A stretch of 64,000 nucleotides of DNA from Cladobotryum mycophilum (taxonomy: Eukaryota; Ascomycota; Sordariomycetes; Hypocreales; Hypocreaceae), in assembly GCA_036429605.1 (NCBI GenBank), contig CM071590.1, forward strand, positions 1,922,001 to 1,986,000, read 5' to 3'. This document shows, piece after piece, positions 33,069 through 45,116 of the stretch. The position numbers and the translations under genes are program-made. The notes beneath the pieces are model-generated. The model searched no databases and was not told where the DNA came from. It worked only from the letters and a program-made list of their open reading frames with translations. Every line of letters begins with the position of its first letter. Position 1 is the stretch's first letter.

Positions 33069-34784
33069 ATGATACGCTCATCAACCTTATTGGCGTCACA
33101 ATTGGCGAGCACAGAGCTTCGCTGTGTGCGATCCCAGCAAAAGCGATTCAAATCATTTGTGCGCAAAGTCGACAAGAACAACGACGTTTATTACACAGTC
33201 GCCAAAAGAGAGGATCGGCCACAAGACCCCGAATCAACTCAGCAAAATGAATTCTTTGAAATGCCAGATCTCCTGCTGGATCTGGACGCGGAGGGAAACC
33301 GCAATGTCAGGACCAGTGATGAAGCTGATGAGGAGCGCATGAAGTCAAAGTGGGATATCAACCCTAAACGTCTGGTCGTTCAAGCTCGTCTGAAGGAATT
33401 TGAACGAGAGATTTTCGAAGCACGGCGGAAGTTTTCGAATACTATTTCTCATCAGACTAGTATGTGGCGGCTTTCCCAGCATGATATCTTGACAGCGGCT
33501 CTTTTTGGCTCTCCTGGAAGCATCGAACATGGAAGAGTAGAGAACACTGAGCCAGAGCAACAGCTTCAACACAGTTACACCCAACAAAATTTCGAATTCA
33601 TAGGAAGCCTTGGCGTGGAGAATGGCCTACCTCATCATGCAGCAAAGAAGGACTCCCTATTTCTAGAATGGCTAAGGCTACGACGTGGAGCACTTGTGTC
33701 AATAGAAAGACGAGTTGACCGTCCTTGCCCATCACATAAACTAGTCAAGGCCTTGAACATAGAACCATCAATCAAGGGCGTCCGCCGGATGATATTCCAG
33801 AATCTAGCTGAGAGAACAGATATTGCCTCCTACACCAATTATCTGGGCTTTGCATCGGGCCGTTCACCAAACATTCCTCGCGAGATCCGAGATGCATGCC
33901 TGAGGATATGCAACGACTCGGAAGGCTCTGAGCCTTACCTTGAGACACTGAGTTTTCTCGGAAACCTTGCAGAAAGATTCTCAGCGAACGGGATTCCTCT
34001 GGGGGCGACACTCCATGGATTGGCCTTGAGGATATCCGCAGAGGCTGGACTACCTGCGACATCGGGTCTCTGGATCCACCGTGGCTATGCGGACAATGTT
34101 TGGGTACATGGCACCGATGTATCAGAAGACATAGTAGCAGCTATGGATGCATTCCTCGGGTCCTTGAGATACGCAGAGGGGGCTGGTTTGAATCAGCCCC
34201 ACGAGCGTCAGTTGCTGTTTCAAGTATTGACGGGTCTTGACGAGCATAGCTCACTGGCACCAGATTCGTTCCGAACACTTTCAACATTCTACCTCCACAT
34301 GAAGAACAACACACCCATTGAACAATCTTTTGCCATATTCGAGAGATACATAACACTCCTGGGCCAACTCGGGGCCATTAGGACATTGTGGCATGAGGGA
34401 CAGGCTCCAGCAAACTGGGCCAGAACCAAGTTGACAAGAGAAAAAAGGCAGGGTGAAGTTGACGCTCTCTTCCATAAGGCGTTGGCCAGCGCTTTGCAAG
34501 TAGCTGTCATCCCCCCTGAGGAGACAGCGGCAGATTTAAGTTACGAGGAGAGCGTCACTCTGGATTATCACTCAATAGCCTCACAAAACCCAAATACTTG
34601 GTTCGAGACTAGGGACGACACAGCCACGTCAAGCATTTCCAATGATGAAATGCCAATCGGCGAGACTCTTCCGCCCCTAACACTTTCGTATAACGAATGG
34701 ATATCCAAAATCAGGGAAATCCTCCAAAACAGAACCACAAAAAACACAGCACGAAGCCAGGGGAGGGGAGGGGTGAGGGAATAA
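33069..34784 (+). CDS. Probable mitochondrial protein of unknown function (571 aa)
   Basis: A single open frame of 571 aa with an ATG at 33069. The first 30 residues (MIRSSTLLASQLASTELR and beyond) are rich in Arg, Ser, Leu and Gln, lack acidic residues except one Glu, and look like a cleavable mitochondrial presequence ending near QKRFKSF. The rest is soluble and mostly helical: an Arg/Lys/Glu-rich segment around 105-125, then helical repeats with spaced aromatic and leucine residues (FQNLAERTDIASYTNYLGFA near 243, LHGLALRISAEAGLPATSGLW near 315, FYLHMKNNTPIEQSFAIFERY near 408). That layout recalls helical-repeat organelle RNA-binding proteins such as PPR proteins, but I see no clear 35-residue period and do not claim it. 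The last 15 residues are basic and Gly/Arg-rich. Confidence 0.85.
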   Translation: MIRSSTLLASQLASTELRCVRSQQKRFKSFVRKVDKNNDVYYTVAKREDRPQDPESTQQNEFFEMPDLLLDLDAEGNRNVRTSDEADEERMKSKWDINPKRLVVQARLKEFEREIFEARRKFSNTISHQTSMWRLSQHDILTAALFGSPGSIEHGRVENTEPEQQLQHSYTQQNFEFIGSLGVENGLPHHAAKKDSLFLEWLRLRRGALVSIERRVDRPCPSHKLVKALNIEPSIKGVRRMIFQNLAERTDIASYTNYLGFASGRSPNIPREIRDACLRICNDSEGSEPYLETLSFLGNLAERFSANGIPLGATLHGLALRISAEAGLPATSGLWIHRGYADNVWVHGTDVSEDIVAAMDAFLGSLRYAEGAGLNQPHERQLLFQVLTGLDEHSSLAPDSFRTLSTFYLHMKNNTPIEQSFAIFERYITLLGQLGAIRTLWHEGQAPANWARTKLTREKRQGEVDALFHKALASALQVAVIPPEETAADLSYEESVTLDYHSIASQNPNTWFETRDDTATSSISNDEMPIGETLPPLTLSYNEWISKIREILQNRTTKNTARSQGRGGVRE

Positions 34785-37152
34785 GGAATGGAGTATCCAA
34801 AAGTTCTTCGGCTGGCGACGGTTAGAGCGCGATTTTTTTTTTTACAGTATGATGTAAATATCTCTCATACGAAAATAAAATACTGGCGAGGCTGTGTTTG
34901 TACGAAATACCTGTATATTCTCGCATTGGAATGGCGGCATGCGGTTATTTACTCAAAACGTTGCCGTTGTCGGCATGTAAGAACTAGCAGATGCGATTAC
35001 TCCATGAGCGATTTGACCAGAGTCAGGTCTTGTAACGACGGAGCCATCTGTCTTTCTGTGTTCTTTCCACACTCATAAGACTTTCATTCAGGGCGAGCCA
35101 TCCACATGCTCCTTAGTACCCTCAATACTTCATCATGTTTGTTGCTTCGTATCGCAGCCTCTGAGTAGTAAAACGTGTCTTGACTGGTCATGTTGCTCAA
35201 TCCAACTATCGCTAAGCAGGCCAATATGCTCGCTCCCCTTTCATGGGGACTGGGAAATCCCGTCTCTTATTTCTCGTACATTGTCTTGATCCATCTTTCT
35301 AAACAAGGCTCTCCTTCCATCGTCCCACATGCAGTGATGCGAGAACTATCCGTACAACTAGTCTACCTTGTCATATGCCGGTCATAGGAAGTTATCAATG
35401 GTAACACTCTGAGTTCGTATCGTGTGAAAGTACAATGAAGTTGTTTTTGAATGCACCTTCTTTCTGTAGAGACTGAAATGTGTTCTGGAACAATCTCGTC
35501 CACAGCACACGCTCATCATGCTTCTCTCCTTTTCACCAACCATATCATCACCACCAATCATTCGCTTAATACGGCCCAGCAATGTATATCTTTTACAAAC
35601 ATGGCACAATCATCCGAAGCAGTCAAAAGGGCAGAAAGAGCCGTTAGCCCCCACCGCTGGAGTCACCCCTGTGTCTGGAACCGCATCCGAAAGCTTGAGA
35701 AAACATCCATTCGCATCGAAGCCCGGTAAAGGCTCTTTTAAACCCCCTTTTTCCCCTTCTTCCTTCTTCCGGCCTCCAACAAATTACCAACTCTTGGGGG
35801 TGTGGGCGGATGTGTGTGCTAGACAACGGAACTCTCATATAGCGATGATGAATCGAATAATGGCTCAAAATGGATTTTAGGACTCCTTTCTGCCACTCCA
35901 AGATGTTCGTACGGGAAAGGCGATAGCCGACTTCCCTTTGACGATTGAGAAATTCAAGCTTCTAGATGATATGTGTTTTGTTTTGTTTCCTACCTTTGAT
36001 AACTGTGTGTTTTCTTTTTATAGTGACAAGCATATTGACGTAAACTGGCTTGTAGAGAACAGATTGACGACATCTTCAAAGGTCTTGGCTTGCAGTTACG
36101 TCCGGACCAAACGTTAGTCGAGAAGCGAATAAGACTTGAGCGGGAATGGATCTGCTTAACCTAGAACGGTCCTGATAGATGACATGCCTCCCAACTCTGC
36201 TCTCTAGTGAGATGGACACCGCGAGACGAGAACTCGCACTCCGAGTGCTTCACAAGGTCGCATTACTCTCGTTGAGGGGTCCGGTCATACACCCCATACC
36301 TTCCTATATACGGGCAAAGGTGATCGTGGGCGGACTACAGGGAGCGAAGGTGTTGCTGAAATGGCAGCCGTTAGCATTATCATCATGCATGCATGTTCTC
36401 TCATTAGCCCACATGTATTTTTCTCTTGTCCTCTTGGACATTAGCGTTTTGAGAAAATGTGGAGGTTGCTCTGGCATTCCCCTTGTATAAAATGGTCTGA
36501 GACCTTTTTTGGATCATAGACTTCTGTTTCTCCTTGAATCACTCACTCACTCCCCCCTTCTCTCTCTTCCTCGGTTTGCAAAAAAACTGCGAGACAGGTT
36601 GGCAAGACTCCCGGGGCTACGACGTAGATGGCACATTAGATGCGCGCCCTTGATTGTTTCACACCGCTTGTATTTCGCTGTTGAGACTTTGACAATGGCA
36701 TCATTGCACTTGTGTGGCTTGGCCGTGTTTCATTGCCCTTCCCTTCCCTCCCCCTCTTCATCCCTCATCCCACCCTCTCATTCCAGAGCCATTGAGCGTG
36801 TGACCACGGCAGAGCGTAGTGAGTTGAACAAGTTTCGTGGGGGAACATTATCTTTCTCGATGCATACTATGTAAGATGCGTGGGATAAAGAGGTAGTATT
36901 CGGTGAGAGGCCTGTTGGAGGGACCTAGTATGGTATCGTGATCATACATTGGCGGTTAAGTCGCATAGTTCCCTCCCTCCCCAATCCCCTTCTTTCCCCA
37001 TATTTTACATCCCGAAATGAATCATAGTCTACCGCCCCCCCTCTCTCTCTCTCAATAGCCTACAGTCTGAAAAGGCAACGGTATTAACTGTGAAGAGTGG
37101 AAAGTAAATGTCTTGGTGGGATTTCACTCCAAACTTGCTCACACATTACATT

Positions 37153-37164
37153 GGGGGGGGGGGG
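37153..37164. repeat. G12 homopolymer
   Basis: A run of twelve G lies in intergenic DNA. Length may be uncertain in the assembly. Confidence 0.8.
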
Positions 37165-39201
37165 AGGAAAGGAAGGGGGAGGGCCCCCAAAAAACGCCGA
37201 TCCTTTGTTCTCCCTCCCTCCCTCGTTCTCCGCACTTTCAATCTAATGCACCAACTTTTCCCATCCCTTCAAACAAGTCCGCAGTGATAGGTTGGGGGAA
37301 ATTTAACATGTGCGGTTTTCTTACAGCAACAAGTGCCGAGAGGGGAGCGCTTGAGCCGAACAAGGGGGGACGGACACACACAAATCATACACAATGTCTC
37401 GGGCAGTTGATCCGAGGGGAAACATCGGTTTTTTTTTGGTGGTGAGCGCCAGACGTATTTCCTTTTTTCTTGTTCGGTTATTTTTTTTTTGATTTGATTT
37501 GGTTACCTGCCTCCCTTTGACTCCCTATCTCCTCGTATACCAACTTTGCTTTTTTCCTTCGTCTCCGTCTTATAGAAAAAGCAAAGGTACATGCAGTTTG
37601 TTTTGTTGCTTGCCTGTTACGGGATCCCCACTTTTGAACGGATGTCCTCCCGTAAAAATCCAATTGGCCAAATTGAATGGACTCTTGCTTTTTTGCCCCC
37701 CTTCAAGTCATTAGGGAGTTAGGGGAGAAGGGATAGAGACATCAGAAACTGTTTGAAGAATTTTACTTGTTTTTCATTAAAACGTGAAAATCAGCATGAA
37801 AAAAATGCCATGTTCAATTACCCCATACACTTTGTGCCCAAAATTGCGCAATATTCAAGTCATTATGCTTTTTTTCTCTCTCTCCCAAACACTGGTCGGA
37901 ATTTCCCTTCCCGGGTCGATCCTGCGCAGATCCATTACAGTGTCGATCCCATTCCAATTGGTGGTTGAAGGCATTATTTATTTATTTTGCTCTTTTTTGG
38001 GGCTTGCTTTATTTTATGCAAGGTTGGTTGAAACTTTGAACAATGCATTTTGCGGAGGACGCCGTCTTACTTGTAGTATATGCAACCCCTTGAATAATAC
38101 CCCCAACCTTTTGCCACGTCTGTGTTGTCGCATTGCTTGTGCTTGTATGTAAGGGAGAGAATTACTTAATGCAGGCATTATGTGTGAAACTCCTCACGTA
38201 TGTTGAGACTTCTTGCCATCTTAGTAATGCCAATGCTTCACCGAGTTTCATTGCTGAATTGCTTAATCTGTACTAGATCGGCGGGCTCTTCATAAGCCTT
38301 TGAATCAACAAACTTTGGAGTATACAGTGTGAGAGAGAGAGAGAAAACCCTGGTATGTTCAGTAGGATAGGATACCTAGGTACTATCAGCGGAAATCTAC
38401 GGAGATTATACTTACAGGAAAGGAAAATATTCAAATCTGTAGAAAACCTGAAGAGACATCAATGCATTAGCATCGTGATGATAAGAAGAGACAACAAAGG
38501 CTTCCTTTATCAAAAAAAAACAAAGGCACAACTTGAGCCCAACAAAAGACACCGCTAAACGCCTGCATGAACGTCCAAGTCTGAACCCAGTTGGAATGGC
38601 CTAGACACTCTTTCACACGGTTAATGCTACTCCGTCTTGTCTGTTCAACTGCACGCTACCAATGCATCGCTCTCTTGCTGGAAAGACGCTGTGGGGGTGG
38701 CGCTTGTTGTGTGAAATGACTCCATTCAGGCTGCGAGCCATGGCCACCGCTTATTCCTCTTTCTCTCCCGTTGATGTAAACTATCGCCGGGAAAGTCCAA
38801 TTGACAAGGTTAGAAGCGTCTCCCTATTTGCAGCGTGTGCTTTCATGATTGGCAAACACTCAGCCTTGACCCTGTATGTGGTATGAAGACTAGATGGTAC
38901 TTGTACTTGTACATACTTACTCCATACAGGGGGAGGCTAATTGACGTGGTATTTGTTGCACAAGTGTGTTCGTTCCCAAGGTTCCGCTCTGTTTGTCCCG
39001 AAGAATTGAAACTCCTGAATGGACCGTTCCGGGACAGGGGAACACGGTGCGGAGACGAACCCAAGCAAAGACCACCCATCACCTCGGTCGGATCAATTGA
39101 TGGTTTGCGGTCAAAGGGGTATCCCGGGGAACGTATGAGACCTCGCCTGTTGACGGCTCAATTCCACGATGGGTCAACCGATCGACTTACGAGTAAGTTG
39201 T

Positions 39202-39240
39202 TATTTGTTTGTTTGTTTGTTTATTTGTTTCTTTCTTTCT
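39202..39240. repeat. Imperfect TTTG/CTTT repeat
   Basis: Interrupted TTTG units turn into CTTT units. The element resembles the perfect GTTT repeat at 7217. Confidence 0.8.
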
Positions 39241-39870
39241 CCACACGGCTAATTTCGTAAAAGCCAACTTTTTCCCCACTGTGTCTCCCTTCAGGAGGAG
39301 CTATGGTGGTGCCTGTTCAGCCGTCTTTTCACCGAGGCGTTCATGTGCAAGACGAATCGAAGTGATTGGATACTTCACATGTAAGGCTTGAGATGGCCCA
39401 AACTCGATTTTTTCTCCACATGGAGAGACACGGGCGGCGACTAGAGGCGCATAGAAGACGGCGAGAAATTTTTTAGGAGGACGCCACTGGTCGCGGAGCC
39501 GGATGCTCGATACCGTTGAGTGGATCAAAGGAATCCAACACCCGGATGGATTGCGGCCAGCGGAAGAAGGAAGAGGGAAAAACTCTTCTTCATTCGAGCT
39601 GGAGCTTTGGGAGCTTGTTTGATGAACGAGTCGCGAAGCTCGAAGCTGGACCGTGATCAGCCCAAAGGAATCCGCCCATTCGAGCCGCAAGTGGAGATGC
39701 TCCGCCAACCGGGCACCAAGAACAAGGCATATTAACTGGAAATTTGTGGGGTTATGCGAGATGCAAGTTGTTGTTGTTGTCCTGGTTGGAAACGGTATTG
39801 AAGTCCAAGGTATTCTGTATGTATGCACTAGGTATTAGGCATTATGTGCAAGGCAAAGATGCTTCATATC

Positions 39871-39896
39871 TTGCACCTTGCACCTTGCACCTTGCA
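39871..39896. repeat. TTGCACC heptamer repeat
   Basis: Three tandem TTGCACC units plus a partial fourth lie in intergenic DNA. Confidence 0.9.
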
Positions 39897-42800
39897 GCCG
39901 GGAGCCTCGGGCCAGGCTTGATTGATTCTGTCAATTGCAGTTTGTCTTTGTCTGACACACACGATAGATTGAATCGACGCATACGGAAGTCCGAAGATTG
40001 GAGCTGCAGGCAATTAGGGTAAGAATCCTTGGAGTCCAATCAATTGGGGCGCAGGCCATTTCAGCGCAGGGACCCTGATGAATGAAATATGTGTCGCCGA
40101 GAAGCGAAGGACCTGCCTGCAAGGGTCTTAGCGATCATGTTTATTGAGATGCATGCCTGTGTGCGTGTATGTGCGTTTGCCTCCATGCCTCTGTGCCTCC
40201 GTGCCTCCGTGCCTGCATGTCTGCCGTTGGTTTGATCCCTCCATTCAAGCCACGCAGCGAATCACTGGCAGACACACGCCGTGCGCACCAGCAACGATGG
40301 AAATTTGGTGAAGGGATGCAAAGGACAAGGACCCTGATGTCAAGGCGACCCCTGATTCCAGGGAGCGCAGCGTCATTGATATCAAGGTGAGCCAGACTTG
40401 CCTTGCATATTTGACTAGGGATACAAAGAAAAGCAAGCAAGTAAAAAATCTTTTCCTTCTTTCTTCCTCCTTGCCTTGCTTTCGTACATTTCAGGCACGA
40501 ATCACTCACATCAGACTTGCGTAATGAGAAATGCAAGAAAGAGGCTTCTTTTTTCTCTTTCTTTCTGTCTCGTTGCTGCAAGGCAAGTTCCGTCGTTGTC
40601 ATCGTCGTCGTCGTTAGAAGTAGAGACCACAAAAACAAGAGGGACGACTATGATTGGAGAGTCGAGAGATGGAATGGCGTTTTAGACACAGTAAAAACGT
40701 GCTCGTTGGACTGGATAAACTAATAGCACTCGATTTTGCGTAAGAATTGTGCCATCACTATCGTCAGCCGCCCCATCCATGCCGCCAGAATCAGTGAGAG
40801 CTCCACGGGTGGATGGGGATGTGGATGTGGATATGAATGTGGATACGTAAGGTACTACAAGTACAAGTAAGTAGGTACGATACAACACAGTTTTAAACTC
40901 ACAGAGGTAGTAGTTGTACAAGTATTACCTGTTGGGGCTGTTCGTAAGGGCACAGTACCGATACTTTTTGCCAACTCCTTCCTGCCGCCAGTGTTTAATG
41001 AAGTTTTTTCTTCTTTTTCTTCTTTTCTTTTCTTTTCTGTTCTTTTTCAATTCTCGATGCTATTGGTTCAGTAGCCTGAATCTTCTTTCCCATGTGGAAC
41101 AAGTACACAAACTGTTGAGAAATGGATGTGCTGTTTTCTCTCTCGCTCTTTCCAATTCTTCTTATCTGACAAGGTAAGGTATACAATACGGATCGTCATG
41201 GAAGTTGAAAACTTGGGAGGCACATAAGCTGAGCACGTAATCAGCCTAATTCCCTAAGTGCCAATGGCGTATCCTCTTGGCTTGGGCGTGTACGTGGCCA
41301 GGTACCTAGTACAACTCACTCAGGCTCTAAAACTAAAAAAAAAAAAGGTTCTTTTTTTCTTTTCTCCACACTTTTCATCCTCCCTTCCCTCCTCCCCCAT
41401 CCATGTCATGGCCCATGGACCCTGTAACTGCAACTGCAACTGTAACTGTAACTGACTGACTGACTGACTGCAGAGGGGACTTGCATGCAAAAAATATGCA
41501 GACCTTTTCGTTGACTTGTCACTTTTTCCTCTCTTTTCGCTTGACTTTTCTGTAACAACCCAAATGTTTCTTTGTGCTTGAACAGTATTAGCGCATTTTC
41601 TATCTTCTGCCTTGCTCGATATCAATCCTTCTATCCTACTTGTAGGTATCCACTCCGCTTCAGTTCCACTTTGTTCCTGGCATCCCATCCCATCCCAGCC
41701 GTCGATAATGCAACTTTCTCGATTCGCATCCATCCGTTGAGCCTTGAAGGTCCGGTCCATGCTGGCTCTGGAGACTTGCTTTTATTATTAATTCAACAAG
41801 TCCCCCCTCCCCTCCCCTCCTCCTCCTCCTCCACGCCCCCCGGAAACATCGTAGCTTTTTCCTTCTGGCTGTTTGCTCTTTGCTTTTTCCTCTTCCCCTC
41901 TGACGTCCACCACCCCAACCCCAGCCTTGGGATCGACAATTTCGCACACAGACCTGGCTGTTGCTGTTTCAAACTCTGTTTCTGGGAGGATTTTAAAAAG
42001 AAGCTGACCTGCTGCAACTCTTTCCCATTCTCGACAGCTCTGAACTTGCCATCTTCTATTTACATACTACATCTCATCGAGTGCTGGACTTAACAAGTAC
42101 GACAATCTCCATACAGTACGACCAACGACAAGATAACAACTACACAAAGTTCCCTTACCTATCTATTGACCTTGTCACCTGCACCAACAGCTACCACCTT
42201 CTGACTTTACCATCTCTCCACTTATTTCATCATCTTCTCAAGTCGTCTGTTGCGAGTCAAGATTGAAGAAAAAATTTAAACGCTCACGCAAATCAATTGC
42301 CTCTCTGTCACATCACCACCCATCATCGCCTTAAACAGACAATACTTCTCTGGCTCTTCTGACTCCCCTGGCACGGACTGACTTGGACTCGTTCACTCAC
42401 TCACCCACCCATCGACTGACTGACTTGCTGCTACTGGCGTGTTGCGACACTGTCTTAGTGGATCCCACCCCCATATCATCGAAAAGGTGTGATCGCCGTA
42501 GGGCCGAGCGATTTGACCACCGTCTTTACTCACCAACACCTCTGGGTGCCACGGGAAACAACATCGACACCCCATCTCCGCTTTCGGCTGATAACCGTCA
42601 ATCACGACAACAAAAACAGTCACACCCGTCTCCCTTATAACCCTTTCACTCCGAGTGGTTCTTTGTTACTCCCACCCTTCACTTTCCTGCGCCTCGACTA
42701 TCAGACTGTCCAAATTCGACCAGGTGCAGCTTCGCCTCCATCCGGTAGCACCAATACGGCATCCCGTGCCACTTACACGAACTGCATTTTTTATCTCACC

Positions 42801-43110
42801 TCACCCATCCGCAACCCCTTCAACCTGGACTTTGACCTATCATCTGACCTCGTTGGACGACAAGGCAACACTTGGCTCTGGGCATATCGTCATAGATTTT
42901 ATAAATAACATCCCTCTAACCCGACCGTTGAGCTCTGTATCTTCACAAACAACCCTTATTTTGAAAGAAAATTGATCTAAGGATATCAATTTGCATCTGC
43001 CGTACCCGGTCGATCAAGCTCACTCACCCTCCAAATAATCCCCGTATTTACTTGGGGACACAGGATCCATATTTTCACTCGGCCGGCACCACGTGGGCCA
43101 ACGCTCACTC

Positions 43111-43131
43111 TTTTTATTTTTATTTTTATTT
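43111..43131. repeat. TTTTTA repeat in leader region
   Basis: Three TTTTTA units and a partial fourth lie about 280 bases upstream of the ecl1-like start codon. Confidence 0.85.
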
Positions 43132-43413
43132 CCACTACGGATATTATCCTCCACGCGCAGGAGGTTTGCAGAAGGGTGTCAGGAATAAGCAGCTTGTTTT
43201 GATCAGAGTCTGAGCCGTGGACACCACCAAGTGTTGATCCTGGTAGTTCACACCATCTCTCGAGGAACTGCCAGGATAACACGCACCCCATTCGCCCACC
43301 ATCCCGCTCAGTGGTCCGCGTTGAACTCTGGGGCTGTACGACAGGCAGCGGGCCAATCACCCATCTCTTGGACGTTACTCTCATCCTCCCATCCTCCCGT
43401 CTCGTTTCTACAA

Positions 43414-44289
43414 ATGCATCACCAACGACGCAAATCCGGCAACACTTCTGTCACAGACTTGCGCAAGTTGACTACATCAGACTCTACCAAACACAAGCGA
43501 CCCGGTATGACTCGACGACACACTCCTTCGAACCCGCACAAGCTGGGTCGAAGCCATCGAGAGCGGAATGAAATCTGGGATAATGAAGAGGGAGAGAGTT
43601 TCCCCCAGTATTGGTATGTTTTCATTCATCCTGGCTGTTGGGAGACGTGGTTGCTAACGTGGTGTAGCATGTCTTGTGAAAAGCAGTTCATACCTTCTGA
43701 CGACATGTTTCTCTACTGCTCTGATTCGTAAGTCAACCTGCTCTTCTTACCTTGAACCGTCGATGTCCCTTTATTAACAATGTCCAGATGCCGCCGAGTC
43801 GACCAAAACTCATCGTCACAAGCACCCACTGTTCGGGGTTACACCACGGCTGCTTACAATCACTCCATCTACTCTATCGACAAGCGCGAACCACGAGACA
43901 TTGTTCCTCGAGCATCACCATCGAGGCCGACCTCGATGCACTTTAGCAACTCACCTCCGGCATCACCGGGTACAGCATTCGCTCCGCAGCACACATCAGC
44001 GATATCGGCTCTTCGATCCCTGAATGCCAGACCCCCGAGCCCCCCATCACCTACTTCTAGCAGCGGCATCTGGCCATTCGGCCGAAGCATCGCAGCGAGT
44101 CCCAGTAACTCCTCTTACAGCTCGTACACTCGACCTACTACCAGCGGTTTCTTTTCTTCTACTTATGACTATACGCACTCGCATGAAACGGATTCTACGA
44201 ATATGGAGCGACCTTTACCATCGAGACGCCCTGGCGGTTACTCTCGACCCAAGAGCATTGAGCTTGTCACTCCCATGCTCTCCCGATAA
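43414..44289 (+). CDS. Ecl1-type zinc-binding lifespan regulatory factor
   Basis: Similar to the Ecl1 family (fission yeast ecl1/2/3), small zinc-binding proteins that extend chronological lifespan when nutrients run out. Three exons, 43414-43613, 43668-43727 and 43788-44289, with introns of 54 and 60 nt, give 253 aa. The middle exon is only 60 nt and carries nearly the whole cysteine motif: Cys67-x2-Cys70-x13-Cys84-x3-Cys88, in CMSCEKQFI and LYCSDSCRR, split by the splice junctions at Cys67 and Ser87. The first 66 residues are basic and Ser/Thr-rich; the remaining 160 are disordered and rich in Ser, Pro, Tyr and Thr, with several SP/TP sites. The tail PLPSRRPGGYSRPKSIELV is also typical of filamentous-fungal members. 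The family assignment rests on the cysteine pattern and context; fission yeast members are much shorter. Confidence 0.8.
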
Positions 44290-45090
44290 TGAATGAAAGG
44301 GGTCTGGGTAGGGGGAGCACCGGCTGTTTCTCATGCAACGGCTCTCCCTCCCTTTGCCTCCCTGATCCTCGCCCCAACAAGATTTTCTTCCTTGCAAAGA
44401 CACGCCCGTTCGGAATCATCCAGATCCAGGCCCTCACGAGGCTGGTTGTTGCTCGAGCTGTGGGGGCTAGCGCTCTGGGTACGTGCAGATGTCGTGATGG
44501 TGCTGCATCCTCCATCGCGCTCCCCTCCGCAATTTAGGAGGCCGTCATGGTCAAGGCGCATATTGCACAATTGCGGGGTTACAGGGGCTATAGGGGTTCA
44601 TTCTACAGGGGCCTTTAGCGCTGGGACCATGGCTTGCACAACCTCAACGCAGGGGCATAGATGAACTAGAATAGCCCAACCAGAAGGGCGTAGGGTCCCC
44701 GTCAACTTGGAGTCTGGACACTTTGACTCTCGGATCCTTTCCCCACGGATGACCGCGTGCCAGGAGCACGGTTTCTTTTATTGTTGCAAATATTGTCGTC
44801 ATTTGTCTTGCTCACATTTCATCAATGGCGTTTTGGGGGAAACGAAAAGAAAACAACCAAAAGTTACGTTAGGCTTATTTTGGCAGAGGGGGGCGTCTGG
44901 AACAGCCCGGCTTGCCTCTTTTGATGGTCTTGTCACGAAACCCCCTCACGACTCAACTCACTCATTCTCTCTTTTTGTCTCTTATCATCAAATCACTACA
45001 ACAGCTGTCCACCTACCTAACCACCAACTATTTGCTGACCCTAGCTGGTGTTGTGCGTGGTCAGGTGGACTGTCCGTGTTGGGCGGACTT

Positions 45091-45116
45091 GTGTGTGTGC
45101 GTGCGTGCGTGCGTGC
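45091..45116. repeat. GTGT/GTGC tetranucleotide repeat
   Basis: A GT run passes into four GTGC units; intergenic. Confidence 0.85.

Larger units (their letters stand above)
34785..43413. other. 8.6-kb gene-poor interval upstream of the ecl1-like gene
   Basis: No frame here has a credible start, motif or coding composition. The interval is dense in homopolymers and simple repeats (a G run at 37153, a GTTT-like repeat at 39202, heptamer and CTGCAA/CTGACT repeats at 39871 and 41420). From about 41700 onward it becomes strongly C/T-rich with many CACC, CATC and TTTATT words, typical of long leaders of fungal regulatory genes, so much of 41.7-43.4 kb may be transcribed as the 5' UTR of the gene at 43414. 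Non-coding transcripts are possible but not visible directly. Confidence 0.5.

Noticed and set aside
41572..42093. 173-codon frame in the C/T-rich leader of the ecl1-like gene
   Set aside because: The amino acids (Pro, Ser, Leu, Phe runs) simply reflect C/T-rich DNA; no conserved motif.
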